Below are positions 42,605 to 51,412 of a stretch of 64,000 nucleotides of DNA, piece after piece. Position numbers and translations under genes: made by a program. Each line of letters opens with the position of its first letter. Position 1 is the stretch's first letter. Source of the DNA: DAOTXS01 sp034433515. GTDB taxonomy: Bacteria; Chloroflexota; Anaerolineae; UBA4142. Under the pieces are notes generated by a model. It did no database searches and was not told the origin of the DNA. It worked only from the letters and a program-made list of their open reading frames with translations. The DNA is taken from the NCBI GenBank assembly GCA_034433515.1, contig DAOUAL010000057.1:62001-126000 (forward strand). Reading direction: 5' to 3'.

Positions 42605-44238
42605 AGCGAGCGTGCCATATACAATTCGCCTAACTCAAAGCCCTGTTTGCGATAATACTCGCGTGTGCCAATCGCGGCGATCACGGCGATCCGTTTGAAT
42701 CCCGCGCCGCGCGCGACTTGCATCGCTTGTTCGATCAGGCGCGTCCCCAGTCCGGCATGCTGTGCTTCCCCACTCGACTCTGCACCGATCTCAAGCGCAG
42801 GTCCATACACGTGCACTTCGCGGATGACTGCGCATTCGTGCAACTCGTCGAGGATTTCAGCGCGCGGCGCGCTAGGTGATGGGAGCGATAATCGCAAAAA
42901 ACCGGCGATCTTGTTGCGCGGTGTAATGAAACTCAAAAAATATTCCGTCGTCGCATCCGTGTCGTAGGTGAGCGAGTCTAAACGTAATTGCGTGGCATCA
43001 ATTTTTTCCGCACGCACTTCGCGGCAACGAATACATTGACATTGCAAGCCGCGTCGTTTCATCTCTTGTTGCGCCACCATGCGCAAATGCGACGCGGTAC
43101 TGCCGGCAACAATGTAATTCGCCGGAATATCGCGGATCACCCGATTGATGCGACAGTACGGCGGCACAACACTTTTGCACGCGACCAAAATCTCGATCAA
43201 TTCAGTATCGGTATAGGGACGATACTCGCCACGCGTGTAACGATTGTAGAGTTCCGTTCCTTCGATGAGACTGCACGGATAAATTTTAAGTTCGTCCGGG
43301 CGAAAGGCGGGATCGTCCCACAAGCGTTTGAAATCTTGAACATCAGATTGCGGCGTTGCACCCAGCAGGTTCGGCATCCAATGCAAATGCACCTTGAACC
43401 CTGCCAGACGCAACAAACGCACCGCCCGCCGCGAATCTTCAACGGTGTGTCCGCGCCAGTTCAAATCCAGAATGCGATCATCGAGCGACTGCACCCCCAT
43501 TTGCACTTTGGTCGCGCCCAGCCAGCGCAAGCGCCGCACCTCATCGAGCGTGACGTGATCGGGGCGGGTTTCCATCACCAAGCCCACATTGCGATGGTTA
43601 GCCGTTTCGTTTTGTTTTTGCGCTTGGATCAGCGAAGCCGATTCGGTTTCGTTCATCGCATCGAGACAACGTTGCACAAACCACTCTTGATACTTGGGCG
43701 GATACGATGACCACGTGCCACCCAGAATCAACAATTCGATTTTGTCGGTCGCGTGCCCGTTGTGTTCGAGCGTCTCGATGCGCGCGCGTGTTTGCTTGAA
43801 CGGATCAAAACGATTCATCGCGGCGCGTTGCGCGCCCGGTTCGAGCGGCAAATAACTTTTGGGGAATCCCTGGGCTTCCGGACAAAAGATACATTCGCCG
43901 GGGCACGGATAGGGTCCGGTCAACACCGCCACCGGCGCCACGCCCGAACTGGTACGCACCGGTTTCAATTTCAAACGATCGTACACCACGCGGTCAAACG
44001 CGAGATCACCACGCGCGACCATTCGCCGGTACGCCTCCACAATTTTGTGTTGCGGCACCAATTCATCGCCCGCGTGGAGGTGTGTCATCACCAGTTGCGT
44101 CAAGCGATGACGCGACCACGCTTCGGCACCACGCACCGCCTCGAACAGCGCGAGCAATTCATCCCGATGTAGCTCAAGGTCGAGCGGGGTCGTATGTTTG
44201 GTTTGCCATTCGGCTTGTAGCGTGTCAAGGTCATTCAT
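42601..44238 (-). CDS. elp3: Elp3-family radical SAM tRNA U34 modification enzyme
   Basis: A 545-residue protein with a radical SAM domain and a C-terminal GNAT acetyltransferase domain. The cluster cysteines are Cys112, Cys116 and Cys119 in CPGECIFC, followed by LLILGGTWSSYP and VGLVMETRPDHVTLDEV. The GNAT part has AGLGTRLIEQAMQVARGAGFKRIAVIAA. Elp3 makes the cm5-type modification of wobble uridine, and bacterial homologues act alone. The start is 44238 (MNDLDTLQ). It is divergent from a methyltransferase gene 45 bases away. The stop codon falls in repeat copy A. Confidence 0.92.
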   Translation of the reverse strand: MNDLDTLQAEWQTKHTTPLDLELHRDELLALFEAVRGAEAWSRHRLTQLVMTHLHAGDELVPQHKIVEAYRRMVARGDLAFDRVVYDRLKLKPVRTSSGVAPVAVLTGPYPCPGECIFCPEAQGFPKSYLPLEPGAQRAAMNRFDPFKQTRARIETLEHNGHATDKIELLILGGTWSSYPPKYQEWFVQRCLDAMNETESASLIQAQKQNETANHRNVGLVMETRPDHVTLDEVRRLRWLGATKVQMGVQSLDDRILDLNWRGHTVEDSRRAVRLLRLAGFKVHLHWMPNLLGATPQSDVQDFKRLWDDPAFRPDELKIYPCSLIEGTELYNRYTRGEYRPYTDTELIEILVACKSVVPPYCRINRVIRDIPANYIVAGSTASHLRMVAQQEMKRRGLQCQCIRCREVRAEKIDATQLRLDSLTYDTDATTEYFLSFITPRNKIAGFLRLSLPSPSAPRAEILDELHECAVIREVHVYGPALEIGAESSGEAQHAGLGTRLIEQAMQVARGAGFKRIAVIAAIGTREYYRKQGFELGELYMARSL

Positions 44239-44240
44239 GC

Positions 44241-44246
44241 TATAAT
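44241..44246 (+). promoter_or_regulatory. Extended -10 promoter of the methyltransferase gene
   Basis: TGC-TATAAT (44238-44246) is an extended -10 element without a good -35. It overlaps the first bases of elp3 on the other strand, so transcription of the two genes may interfere or be coordinated. Confidence 0.5.
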
Positions 44247-44283
44247 TCGAGAGTGAAGAGTGTAGAGTTAGAGCGAGTTGGGT

Positions 44284-45003
44284 ATGAATCCACAGATTGT
44301 TGAGCGACTCGTTGCGATTAATCGAGAATTCTATCGAACATTCGCATCGGCATTTTCAGAGACACGGTCCAGCGCACAGACGCGACTTGATCGAATTGTA
44401 GCGTACATCGGCGACGCTGGCAAGGTACTGGATGTGGGGTGCGGCAACGGTCGCCTCGCCGAACGCTTGGCGCGTGAGGGCAAACATTTGGCATATGTGG
44501 GTGTGGACGCCTCCCCCGAGTTGATTGCCATTGCCACCGCGCGTACATCGCATCTGCGAAATGTTGCCGCACAGTTTTTCATCGCCGATATTACGCAACC
44601 CGGTTGGACCCTCGCGTTCGCCAATCAATCCTTCGATATTGCGGTTGTTCTCGCCGTGTTGCATCATATTCCTAGTTTCGATTTACGGGTTGCTGTCCTG
44701 CGTGACATTCACGCGCTCTTGAAACCAGCCAGTATGTTGGTATTGAGCAATTGGGCGTTTGATCGAAACGAACGCCAACGCAAACGAATAGTCGCGTGGC
44801 AAACCGCCGGATTCGATGAACGCGACTTGGAAGAAGGCGATGCATTATTAGTGTGGAAGCGCGGCGGCGCGGGATACCGCTATTGTCATTTGATCACAAA
44901 ACCAGAAATGTTACGCATGGCAGAAGCCAGTGGATTTCAGGTGGTCAAACAATTTTATGCCGATGCCGAGTTGAATTTGTATAGTCTTCTTAGAAAACTG
45001 TAA
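44284..45003 (+). CDS. Class I SAM methyltransferase, Trm9/ALKBH8-like
   Basis: A 239-residue Rossmann-fold methyltransferase. Motif I is VLDVGCGNGRLAERLA, the acidic motif II is VGVDASPEL, and SFDIAVVLAVLHHIPSF forms motif IV/V. The C-terminal segment (GAGYRYCHLITKPEMLRMAEASGFQ) resembles the Trm9 family, which esterifies cm5U34 in tRNA after Elp3. The family call is tentative, since many small methyltransferases share these motifs. The neighbouring divergent elp3 makes tRNA wobble uridine a plausible substrate. ATG 44284 is preferred over TTG 44278. Confidence 0.7.
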   Translation: MNPQIVERLVAINREFYRTFASAFSETRSSAQTRLDRIVAYIGDAGKVLDVGCGNGRLAERLAREGKHLAYVGVDASPELIAIATARTSHLRNVAAQFFIADITQPGWTLAFANQSFDIAVVLAVLHHIPSFDLRVAVLRDIHALLKPASMLVLSNWAFDRNERQRKRIVAWQTAGFDERDLEEGDALLVWKRGGAGYRYCHLITKPEMLRMAEASGFQVVKQFYADAELNLYSLLRKL

Positions 45004-45268
45004 GCAAATAGATTCATCGTTTACTTACTGCCCTCTCATTTTACTCTAATCTCTCTCCGCTATTGTATAGATAGAGTCGTGGAGATGCCAAACGTCGCGG
45101 AGCAACGGCGGCGAATATCGGGACCCGTGATTCATGTGACGCCAGAGCATTTCCCCGTCCTGAGGGACACGCTCTATCTCCCGACTCCCGGAATCTTTCT
45201 CCTCCTCTTTGAAGGATGCCCCCTCCTTCCAAGCGCAACGCGTCGTCGGCAGAAATGCTGGCGGCGCG
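45004..45268. other. 265-bp gap without a recognised gene
   Basis: It contains short inverted words (GTCC-TGAG-GGAC near 45159) and no convincing start signal or family-like reading on either strand. A minus-strand frame here lacks a start with a ribosome-binding site. It may be an untranslated leader or a decayed gene. Confidence 0.4.
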
Positions 45269-45297
45269 TTGACGCTTTTTTCGATGGACATTATAAT
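45269..45297 (+). promoter_or_regulatory. Strong sigma-70-type promoter
   Basis: TTGACG (45269-45274), a 17-base spacer and TATAAT (45292-45297). The predicted start is near 45304, giving a 27-base leader with AGGAG before the dipeptidase ATG at 45331. Confidence 0.75.
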
Positions 45298-45330
45298 CGA
45301 GGAGACTGCATCCCAAGTTAGGAGACCTCG

Positions 45331-46383
45331 ATGTCCAAACCCATTATCGTAGATGCTCATCAAGATATTGCGTGGAACAAGCTCGCGCTCAATCGCGATT
45401 TCTTTGAAAGCACCGCTCAAAAGCGTTCGCGCGAAGGCGAGCAGCCGGCGCACGGCGAAGGACACGCGCTGGTCGGTTTTCCGGAACTGATTGCCGGGAA
45501 CGTGCGCGTTATCTTTGCAACCATTTATGTCGCACAAGCACGCCCCAATCGTGAAGCATGGGGCAAAGTGTATCACACGCCGCAAGAAGCGTACACGCAA
45601 GCCATGGAGCAAATGATGTACTATGCAACGCTCGCCTCCGATTCGCGCGTCTCGCTCATCACCGCGCGCACGGATGTGGAACGTGTGCTAGAATCACCCA
45701 CCCCAAAAGTTGGCTTGGTAATCTTGATGGAAGGGGCAGACCCCATCATCGAGCCGGCGCAAACCGAAGAGTGGTTCGAAGCCGGCGTGCGGATTGTGGG
45801 ACCCGCGTGGAGTCAGACGCGATACTCGGGCGGCACGCGCGCGCCGGGACCGCTCACCGATCTGGGGCGTGCGTTGATGCCGCACCTCGAACGGTGGGGA
45901 ATGATTCTGGATGCCTCGCATATGGCGGAGCAAAGTTTCTTCGAGGCCATGGATTTGTTCGGCGGAACGGTGATTGCCAGTCATTCCAATTGTCGTGCGT
46001 ATGTCAACACGGATCGGCAATTGAGCGATGAGATGATTCGCACCATTATTCAACGCGATGGCGTCATCGGGATCGTACTGTACAATCGTTTTCTGCGCGA
46101 GGGCTGGGATAAATCGGCGAGAAAGGAAAGCGTTACGTTGCGCGATGCGGTGCAACACATCCAACACATTTGCGATCTGGCGGGCGATACGCAACACGTT
46201 GGCATCGGGACCGATTTTGATGGCGGGTTTGGTGCGGAATCCACGCCGGCAGAAATTGACACCGTTGCCGACTTGCAAAAGTTAGGTGAGGCACTCGCTG
46301 CCGCACGGTTTAGCGACGAGGACATTCTAAACATTCTGAGCGGAAACTGGATTCGCTTGCTCCAACGCGCGTTGCCAACGTGA
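45331..46383 (+). CDS. M19-family (renal/membrane) dipeptidase
   Basis: A 350-residue zinc dipeptidase of the amidohydrolase fold. Metal ligands are visible: His and Asp in VDAHQDIAWN, the bridging Glu in LMEGADPI, His in ILDASHMAE, His in VIASHSNCRAYV, and an Asp in GIGTDFDGGFG. There is no signal peptide, so it is cytosolic, unlike the eukaryotic enzyme. It would split dipeptides, including L-D or cell-wall dipeptides. It has its own strong promoter, and the next gene starts 109 bases downstream. Confidence 0.9.
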   Translation: MSKPIIVDAHQDIAWNKLALNRDFFESTAQKRSREGEQPAHGEGHALVGFPELIAGNVRVIFATIYVAQARPNREAWGKVYHTPQEAYTQAMEQMMYYATLASDSRVSLITARTDVERVLESPTPKVGLVILMEGADPIIEPAQTEEWFEAGVRIVGPAWSQTRYSGGTRAPGPLTDLGRALMPHLERWGMILDASHMAEQSFFEAMDLFGGTVIASHSNCRAYVNTDRQLSDEMIRTIIQRDGVIGIVLYNRFLREGWDKSARKESVTLRDAVQHIQHICDLAGDTQHVGIGTDFDGGFGAESTPAEIDTVADLQKLGEALAAARFSDEDILNILSGNWIRLLQRALPT

Positions 46384-46492
46384 AATTTGCGTCAAGAATG
46401 AGTTCGTTGTAAGATAGAAAGTGGGAGAGCACATACGACGCAGTGCTGCATCAACGAGGGTGCGTCAAAAAATTTCACAAAGGAGTGAAAAA

Positions 46493-47587
46493 ATGAAAGT
46501 AACGCTCAGTGTCATCAAAGCCGACATTGGGGGCTGGGTGGGACATTCGGCGATCCATCCCGCGCTGGAAGATTCGGCACGCCAGAGTCTCGAGGTTGCC
46601 AAACAGAATGGTCAGATCATTGACTATTACGTAACCTCGTGTGGCGACGACTTGCAACTGATTTTGACCCACACATTTGGCGTGGACCATGAAAAGATTC
46701 ATCGCCTAGCGTGGGACACGTTCACCACGAGCACCCAAGTCGCCAAACAGTTAAAATTGTATGGCGCGGGCCAAGACCTGCTCACCGATGCCTTCTCCGG
46801 CAACGTCAAGGGGCAAGGTCCCGGCGTCGCCGAAATGGAAATCGAAGAACGTACCTCTGAGCCGGTCTTGATCTTTATGGCAGACAAGACTTCTGCCGGG
46901 TCTTGGAATCTACCGCTCTTCAAGATGTTTGTTGACCCGTTCAACACCGCCGGCTTGGTGATCGCGCCTTCACTGCATCAAGGGTATCGCTTTGAAGTGC
47001 ATGATATTCGCGATCACAAAAAGATTTTCTTTGACACACCAGAAGAAATGTACGACCTCTTGATGTTTATTGGCACCCCCAGCCGCTTTACCGTCAAGCA
47101 TGTCTTTTCACGCTTTGATGGTTCGATTGCAGCGGCTTCTTCCACTGAGCGATTATCGCTCATCGCCGGCAAATATGTGGGCAAGGACGATCCGGTGATG
47201 ATCGTGCGTTCACAGCATCAATTCCCCGCCGTCGGCGAAGTACTGGAACCCTTCCGCTATCCTTGGATCATCGAAGGTTGGATGCGGGGTTCGCATTATG
47301 GGCCCCTGATGCCGGTCGCGCAAAAGCAAGCCACCCCTTCGCGCTTTGATGGACCGCCGCGCGTGATTTGTCTGGGCTTTCAACTTGCCGATGGCAAACT
47401 TGTAGGACCCCGCGATATGTTTGACGATCCCTCCTGGGACGAAGCGCGCCGCGAAGCCAATATTATTGCCGATCATCTGCGCCGACACGGTCCCTTTGAG
47501 CCACATCGCTTGCCATTAGAGGAAATGGAATACACTTCACTACCGCAAGTGATGAAGAAACTTGAGGGACGCTGGGAAAAATTATAG
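46493..47587 (+). CDS. fbp: Fructose-1,6-bisphosphate aldolase/phosphatase
   Basis: A 364-residue bifunctional enzyme (class V FBPase) that condenses triose phosphates and dephosphorylates the product, making gluconeogenesis one-way. The N-terminal MKVTLSVIKADIGGWVGHSA, then YYVTSCGDDLQLILTH, MADKTSAGSWNLPLFKMFVDPFNT, and EGWMRGSHYGPLMPVAQ are typical. It is widespread in archaea and in some deep-branching bacteria, including Chloroflexota. ATG 46493 is preceded by AAAGGAG; an upstream extension is unlikely. A sharp terminator follows. Confidence 0.95.
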   Translation: MKVTLSVIKADIGGWVGHSAIHPALEDSARQSLEVAKQNGQIIDYYVTSCGDDLQLILTHTFGVDHEKIHRLAWDTFTTSTQVAKQLKLYGAGQDLLTDAFSGNVKGQGPGVAEMEIEERTSEPVLIFMADKTSAGSWNLPLFKMFVDPFNTAGLVIAPSLHQGYRFEVHDIRDHKKIFFDTPEEMYDLLMFIGTPSRFTVKHVFSRFDGSIAAASSTERLSLIAGKYVGKDDPVMIVRSQHQFPAVGEVLEPFRYPWIIEGWMRGSHYGPLMPVAQKQATPSRFDGPPRVICLGFQLADGKLVGPRDMFDDPSWDEARREANIIADHLRRHGPFEPHRLPLEEMEYTSLPQVMKKLEGRWEKL

Positions 47588-47596
47588 GCAAATTAA

Positions 47597-47628
47597 AGAG
47601 CCGTTGCATTGCAACGGCTCTATTTTTT
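47597..47628. terminator. Bidirectional terminator
   Basis: An 11-bp stem (47597-47607 with 47611-47621), an ATT loop, then ATTTTTT on the plus strand. It ends fbp. It also overlaps the stop of the converging HEAT-repeat gene and has TTTAATTT on that strand. Confidence 0.85.
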
Positions 47629-48315
47629 CATCTTTTCCAACACTTCTTTGCACGCATTGCGCACCACCGGAGTGGGATCACTTTGTGCCAATTCCTCCAA
47701 CAACCCTTGAACCGTGCGATCGCCCAACTGTCCCAGCGCCAGCGCGCAATCCCATCGCACGAAGGTCGCCCTATCGCGTCCCAGAACCTGCGCCAAATCT
47801 TGCGAGGCAATTGCATAACCCAAATTGCCTAACGCAACGGCACACGCTTGGCGCACACCCGCATCGCGATCATGCCACAACGCTTCGATCAGGGGATTCA
47901 ACACCTCCAACGTACCGATTTTGCCGAGCGCGACCGCCGATTGTTGGCGCACCAGCCCAACCGGCTCATCGTGGAGCGCTTGCCACAACGCTTCGATAGC
48001 CGCCGGGTCGCGGCGTTTGCGCAAAGCGAACGCCGCATTCCATCGCCGATCTACACTCGGATCGTGCAACAGCACATCGCATAGTTGCGCGGTAGATTTG
48101 TTCTTGAGCGAACCAACGACGAGATGCTTGACGTCGTCTGGAATTCGATGAGGTGCAGGACGCGCGAGAATCTTGTCCAGCAAGCCAGCGCGCGTCTCTG
48201 TTTCTTTCGCTTCGATCACCGGCTGGCGGGGCTGGTGTTCCGCGCAATAGCCGGTCTCGTTGATCGCCGGGGCAGGACAACGTTTTCGATTGGCCGTGAG
48301 ACCCAAACACTGCAT
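47620..48315 (-). CDS. HEAT-repeat protein with N-terminal Cys/His motif
   Basis: A 231-residue protein. The first ~30 residues contain MQCLGLTANRKRCPAPAINE and TGYCAEHQ, a Cys/His arrangement that could bind zinc. The rest is a series of ~31-residue HEAT/PBS-lyase-like repeats (VDRRWNAAFALRKRRDPAA, GVRQACAVALGNLG, TFVRWDCALALGQLGD), a scaffold for protein or nucleic-acid binding. No partner is evident. ATG 48315 has its Shine-Dalgarno GAGG inside the flanking repeat (complement of 48322-48325). Confidence 0.75.
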   Translation of the reverse strand: MQCLGLTANRKRCPAPAINETGYCAEHQPRQPVIEAKETETRAGLLDKILARPAPHRIPDDVKHLVVGSLKNKSTAQLCDVLLHDPSVDRRWNAAFALRKRRDPAAIEALWQALHDEPVGLVRQQSAVALGKIGTLEVLNPLIEALWHDRDAGVRQACAVALGNLGYAIASQDLAQVLGRDRATFVRWDCALALGQLGDRTVQGLLEELAQSDPTPVVRNACKEVLEKMKK

Positions 48316-48317
48316 AC

Positions 48318-48530
48318 TTAGCCTCGCTTTCGCACCCTCGCCTGACCAATAAGAATACGCGTCCATTGAGCGGCTGGACTAGTGCAACAACATGAAATAG
48401 TTGCATACCAGACCGATGGAAAAATGGTTACCGAGACGGCAAAGTATCAAGTTTCCACTATGCACTTTCATGTTGGTGCACTACTAGCCACATGGTCTAT
48501 TTGACGGCGCAGGTGCGAAATCTAGGCTCA
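48318..48530. repeat. Composite nested repeat, left copy
   Basis: An outer arm (48318-48378, TAGCCTCGCTTTCGCACC…) and a second arm (48488-48530, reading inversely GAGCCTAGATTTCGCACC…) enclose the CTAG element copy B. The whole unit occurs inverted at 51413-51620. The outer arms share ~22 bases at their ends, so the unit has terminal inverted repeats. The right end overlaps the S8 protease stop codon. Confidence 0.85.
48379..48487 (+). repeat. CTAG-bounded palindromic element, copy B (subtype 1)
   Basis: A 109-bp element starting CTAGTGCAACAACATGAAA and ending TTTCATGTTGGTGCACTA + CTAG. Each end also folds locally (GCAAC … GTTGC; GCAC … GTGC). It is nested in the composite repeat 48318-48530. 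Confidence 0.88.
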
Positions 48531-50045
48531 AACCGATTGAATCGCCCGCATGAGATCAACCAACCCCGCCCCTTGAAAATAGCGTTCGCGTTTGAGGTCG
48601 GTGGCAGTGGCTAAAAAAACTTGTTTCACCCGCTCGGCTTGGCCAATAAATTCGCGATGCACCGAAAGGAACGCCGCAATCGCCCCAGAGACGTGCGGCG
48701 CCGCCATACTGGTTCCGCTATTTTCGATATAATCGCCGGTGCCCGCGTGATACTCGGCGCTCAACTGCCCGGCGGCACACGAAATGATTTTCTCGCCGGG
48801 CGCAACCAAATCCGGTTTTACGCGGCCATCACCGGTGGGTCCCTTGGACGAAAAGTACGAGACCCCATAAACGTGCGGACTGTCACGGTGAGTCGAGCCA
48901 ACTGTAATGGCGGACTCGGCATTGCCGGGATCACTAATCGTCATATCCAAGACCGAATGCACCATCCCGGCTTGTTCGCTTTGAACAATGCCATAGCCGG
49001 CATTGCCCGCAGCGACTACAACCACGACCCCCGTACTCGCCAAACGATTGACTTCGACACACAGCGGACTTTGCCCGCACGCAAACCATTCTGGGTCGAA
49101 ATCGTATCCGATGCTCAGATTGACGCCGTGAATCACCAAGCGTCTGCCATAACCATTGAGTTCTTGAATCTTGGCGATAGCGGCGAGCACGCTGCTCACC
49201 TCTCCTTCACCATTTTCGTCCAACACGCGGAAACTCAACAACTTGCAACGTGGCGCCATTCCAGAAATCGAATCCAATTTGATCGCAGTAACTCGAGTTT
49301 CACCTTGCTCATTACGATAACGGGTAAAGGCTTGAATGCCTTGCTTGCGCGTCACGGCTAAATCATTTGCGTTCAATTCACCGGCAATGATGCCCGCCAC
49401 ATGCGTCCCGTGTCCCAACGGATCGGTGGTCGCCGGACCCGTCCCGGAAAAATCCTCGTGCTTGAGTGGCGCGGGTAATTCAAGATTCTTGTGTTTCTTG
49501 AAATGCGGATGGCTCGCCTCAATCCCAGAATCGAGTACCGCCCAAACAATTCCTTCGCCAAACGCCGAGAACGACGCATGCGCCGCATCGGCTTTGATCG
49601 TACGGATAGATTTGTTGATCAGCGCACGTACTTTGAAATCGGGCCATAGCCGGTAAATCGCTTGCACGGTACTATTGCGCCGGACCAGTTCACGGATCAC
49701 GCGCGCTTCGAGTTTGCCAAAGAGATATTGACGACTGAGTTTGCTCCGTTCAAGGTTAAGACCTTGCTTGGGTTCTTTGAGCACCCCAATCTCGCTAATT
49801 ACTCGAGACACTTCTTTGATAACCCATTCACGCGCGCCATCCAGCCCGCCGGTATATTGCAAGTTGAGATCAATCACGATGGCATGCGTTCCTTCGGGTT
49901 GAGCGTCCAGTTGCTTGAGCAAAGGAATGGCGATGACACTCTTATCCAGAATGCGTGAATCAAAACGCTGGGGCACGTTAGGTTGAGGTGGACGCGCTGG
50001 GGTCGGTGTACTTTTTTTCGAGGTGCGTTTGGATGGCTTTGCCAT
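48528..50045 (-). CDS. Subtilisin-family (S8) serine protease, apparently cytosolic
   Basis: A 505-residue protein. The N-terminal ~40 residues are Lys/Ser/Pro-rich without a signal peptide, followed by a ~120-residue region that may be a propeptide or adaptor. The catalytic triad is visible: Asp in VLDSGIEASHPHF, His in GHGTHVAGIIAG, Ser in SGTSMAAPHVSG, and an oxyanion Asn in VVAAGNAGYG. It is second in a two-gene operon with the C11 protease (18-base gap). The pair is bracketed by inverted repeats. Without a secretion signal it may cut intracellular targets or be released on lysis. Confidence 0.9.
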   Translation of the reverse strand: MAKPSKRTSKKSTPTPARPPQPNVPQRFDSRILDKSVIAIPLLKQLDAQPEGTHAIVIDLNLQYTGGLDGAREWVIKEVSRVISEIGVLKEPKQGLNLERSKLSRQYLFGKLEARVIRELVRRNSTVQAIYRLWPDFKVRALINKSIRTIKADAAHASFSAFGEGIVWAVLDSGIEASHPHFKKHKNLELPAPLKHEDFSGTGPATTDPLGHGTHVAGIIAGELNANDLAVTRKQGIQAFTRYRNEQGETRVTAIKLDSISGMAPRCKLLSFRVLDENGEGEVSSVLAAIAKIQELNGYGRRLVIHGVNLSIGYDFDPEWFACGQSPLCVEVNRLASTGVVVVVAAGNAGYGIVQSEQAGMVHSVLDMTISDPGNAESAITVGSTHRDSPHVYGVSYFSSKGPTGDGRVKPDLVAPGEKIISCAAGQLSAEYHAGTGDYIENSGTSMAAPHVSGAIAAFLSVHREFIGQAERVKQVFLATATDLKRERYFQGAGLVDLMRAIQSV

Positions 50046-50063
50046 GCTTATCCTCTCTGATGA

Positions 50064-51356
50064 TTAAACCGGTCGGCGTGTGGTTGCGTTGATATAAGCA
50101 CGCAAGAATTCATCCCATTTGGTGTTTCGGACAAAATCGAGTTTGGCATACAAGGGCGAAATCTTGCGCGTGGGAAAATAAATCGAAACGCCGTTTGAGC
50201 CAGCCATTGATGATCCTTTGTAGCCGGACGCCACCACAAATTGACCCACCTTCGCCGCGTCCATCACGTTTTGACACGCCGTCTTGATGGTTGGCACCGT
50301 CGTTTGAGCATAAAGTAGTTTGGCAAAATCAACCAAATCCACATAGTCGGGCACTTCGTAGGATTGAACTTGGTTGCGCGCACTCAGCATTGCCGCGCGC
50401 GCGACTGGAATGGACAAGTTGCTCATCAACACTTGAGCAAAGTGATCAATCGCAGTTGCTACGGCATTCAAGCGGGTTAGATCGAAAGCCGATTGCGTTA
50501 CCGGCATCGCCGACGAGTACGACGCGAGATATTTTTTCACGATCACCTTGCTCAAGTCGCTTGGTGACATTGTGGGCTTTTTGGCAAGTTCAGCCAGAAT
50601 CGTGTGATAGGGCCAACCATCGCCTGGTTCAACCTGCTCCGAGCCAACCGTGTACGATACGCTATCGCGCATCTGGTATCCCACTTCGACCATGCTCATC
50701 AAGCAGGCATCCATCCCTAAAATGTCAATCTTTTGCTTGAGCGCCTTTTTTGCCGATGCCAACAATCGTTTCATCTCCAGATTGTCCAGAAAATCTTTGG
50801 CATTGTCGTCAAACGCAATCGCGCGCGTACGAACGGCGCTTGCTACCGTTGTGCCAAACAACGCCCGGCGAAAACGCCGATCGCTGATCGCGCGGAGTTG
50901 ATGGGAGGACACCATTCCCAGCGCGCCACCTCGCGCACGCGCCGCCACCGCCTTCTTGCGCGTCACATCGAGTTTGAGGGTGCGATTGACCACGCGATAG
51001 ATATTGGTATCGTCCCAACCGGCGCCGTGATTCCAGATCACAAGGAGATAATGATCCGCCGGATATGTGGTGGCGCCCCACGTGATGAAATCTTGCAAGA
51101 CCTTGGGGTCGCCGGTGTTCGTCTCACCCAGATCAGCAACCTGGTCTTGGTCTAGCGAGCCGCCCTTTTTGAGGAAATAACGTTTGGTACGTAGCCCCGC
51201 ACCCTGACGATCGAACTGCGCCACGATGTTGATGTTCGATGTCGAACCAACTTGCTTCATCTCTTTCAAGTCCACCCCGCCAGCGCCATCCAAGTTATTG
51301 TCGCCAGCCAGATAGACCATCACCGTCCAATTTTTCTTGACCGGGGTGCTAACCAT
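50064..51356 (-). CDS. Clostripain-family (C11) cysteine protease
   Basis: A 430-residue caspase-like-fold (clan CD) protease. The catalytic His is in VIWNHGAGWDD and the Cys in ILGMDACLMSMVEVGYQM, both standard for C11. The N-terminus (KKNWTVMVYLAGDNNLDG) is the first strand of the fold and no signal peptide precedes it. C11 enzymes often cut after Arg or Lys and self-activate. It is the first gene of an operon with the S8 protease. The start is followed upstream by 56 bases of AT-rich DNA and then the right composite repeat. Confidence 0.92.
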   Translation of the reverse strand: MVSTPVKKNWTVMVYLAGDNNLDGAGGVDLKEMKQVGSTSNINIVAQFDRQGAGLRTKRYFLKKGGSLDQDQVADLGETNTGDPKVLQDFITWGATTYPADHYLLVIWNHGAGWDDTNIYRVVNRTLKLDVTRKKAVAARARGGALGMVSSHQLRAISDRRFRRALFGTTVASAVRTRAIAFDDNAKDFLDNLEMKRLLASAKKALKQKIDILGMDACLMSMVEVGYQMRDSVSYTVGSEQVEPGDGWPYHTILAELAKKPTMSPSDLSKVIVKKYLASYSSAMPVTQSAFDLTRLNAVATAIDHFAQVLMSNLSIPVARAAMLSARNQVQSYEVPDYVDLVDFAKLLYAQTTVPTIKTACQNVMDAAKVGQFVVASGYKGSSMAGSNGVSIYFPTRKISPLYAKLDFVRNTKWDEFLRAYINATTRRPV

Positions 51357-51412
51357 TATGACCTCCGCTGACTCTGGGATAGGTTACCTCTATGTTTTTG
51401 GGGTTGTGTGAC

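Noticed and set aside
45046..45612. Minus-strand gene opposite the dipeptidase 5' region
   Set aside because: It overlaps the M19 coding sequence and its promoter, lacks a ribosome-binding site, and its composition is that of a shadow frame.
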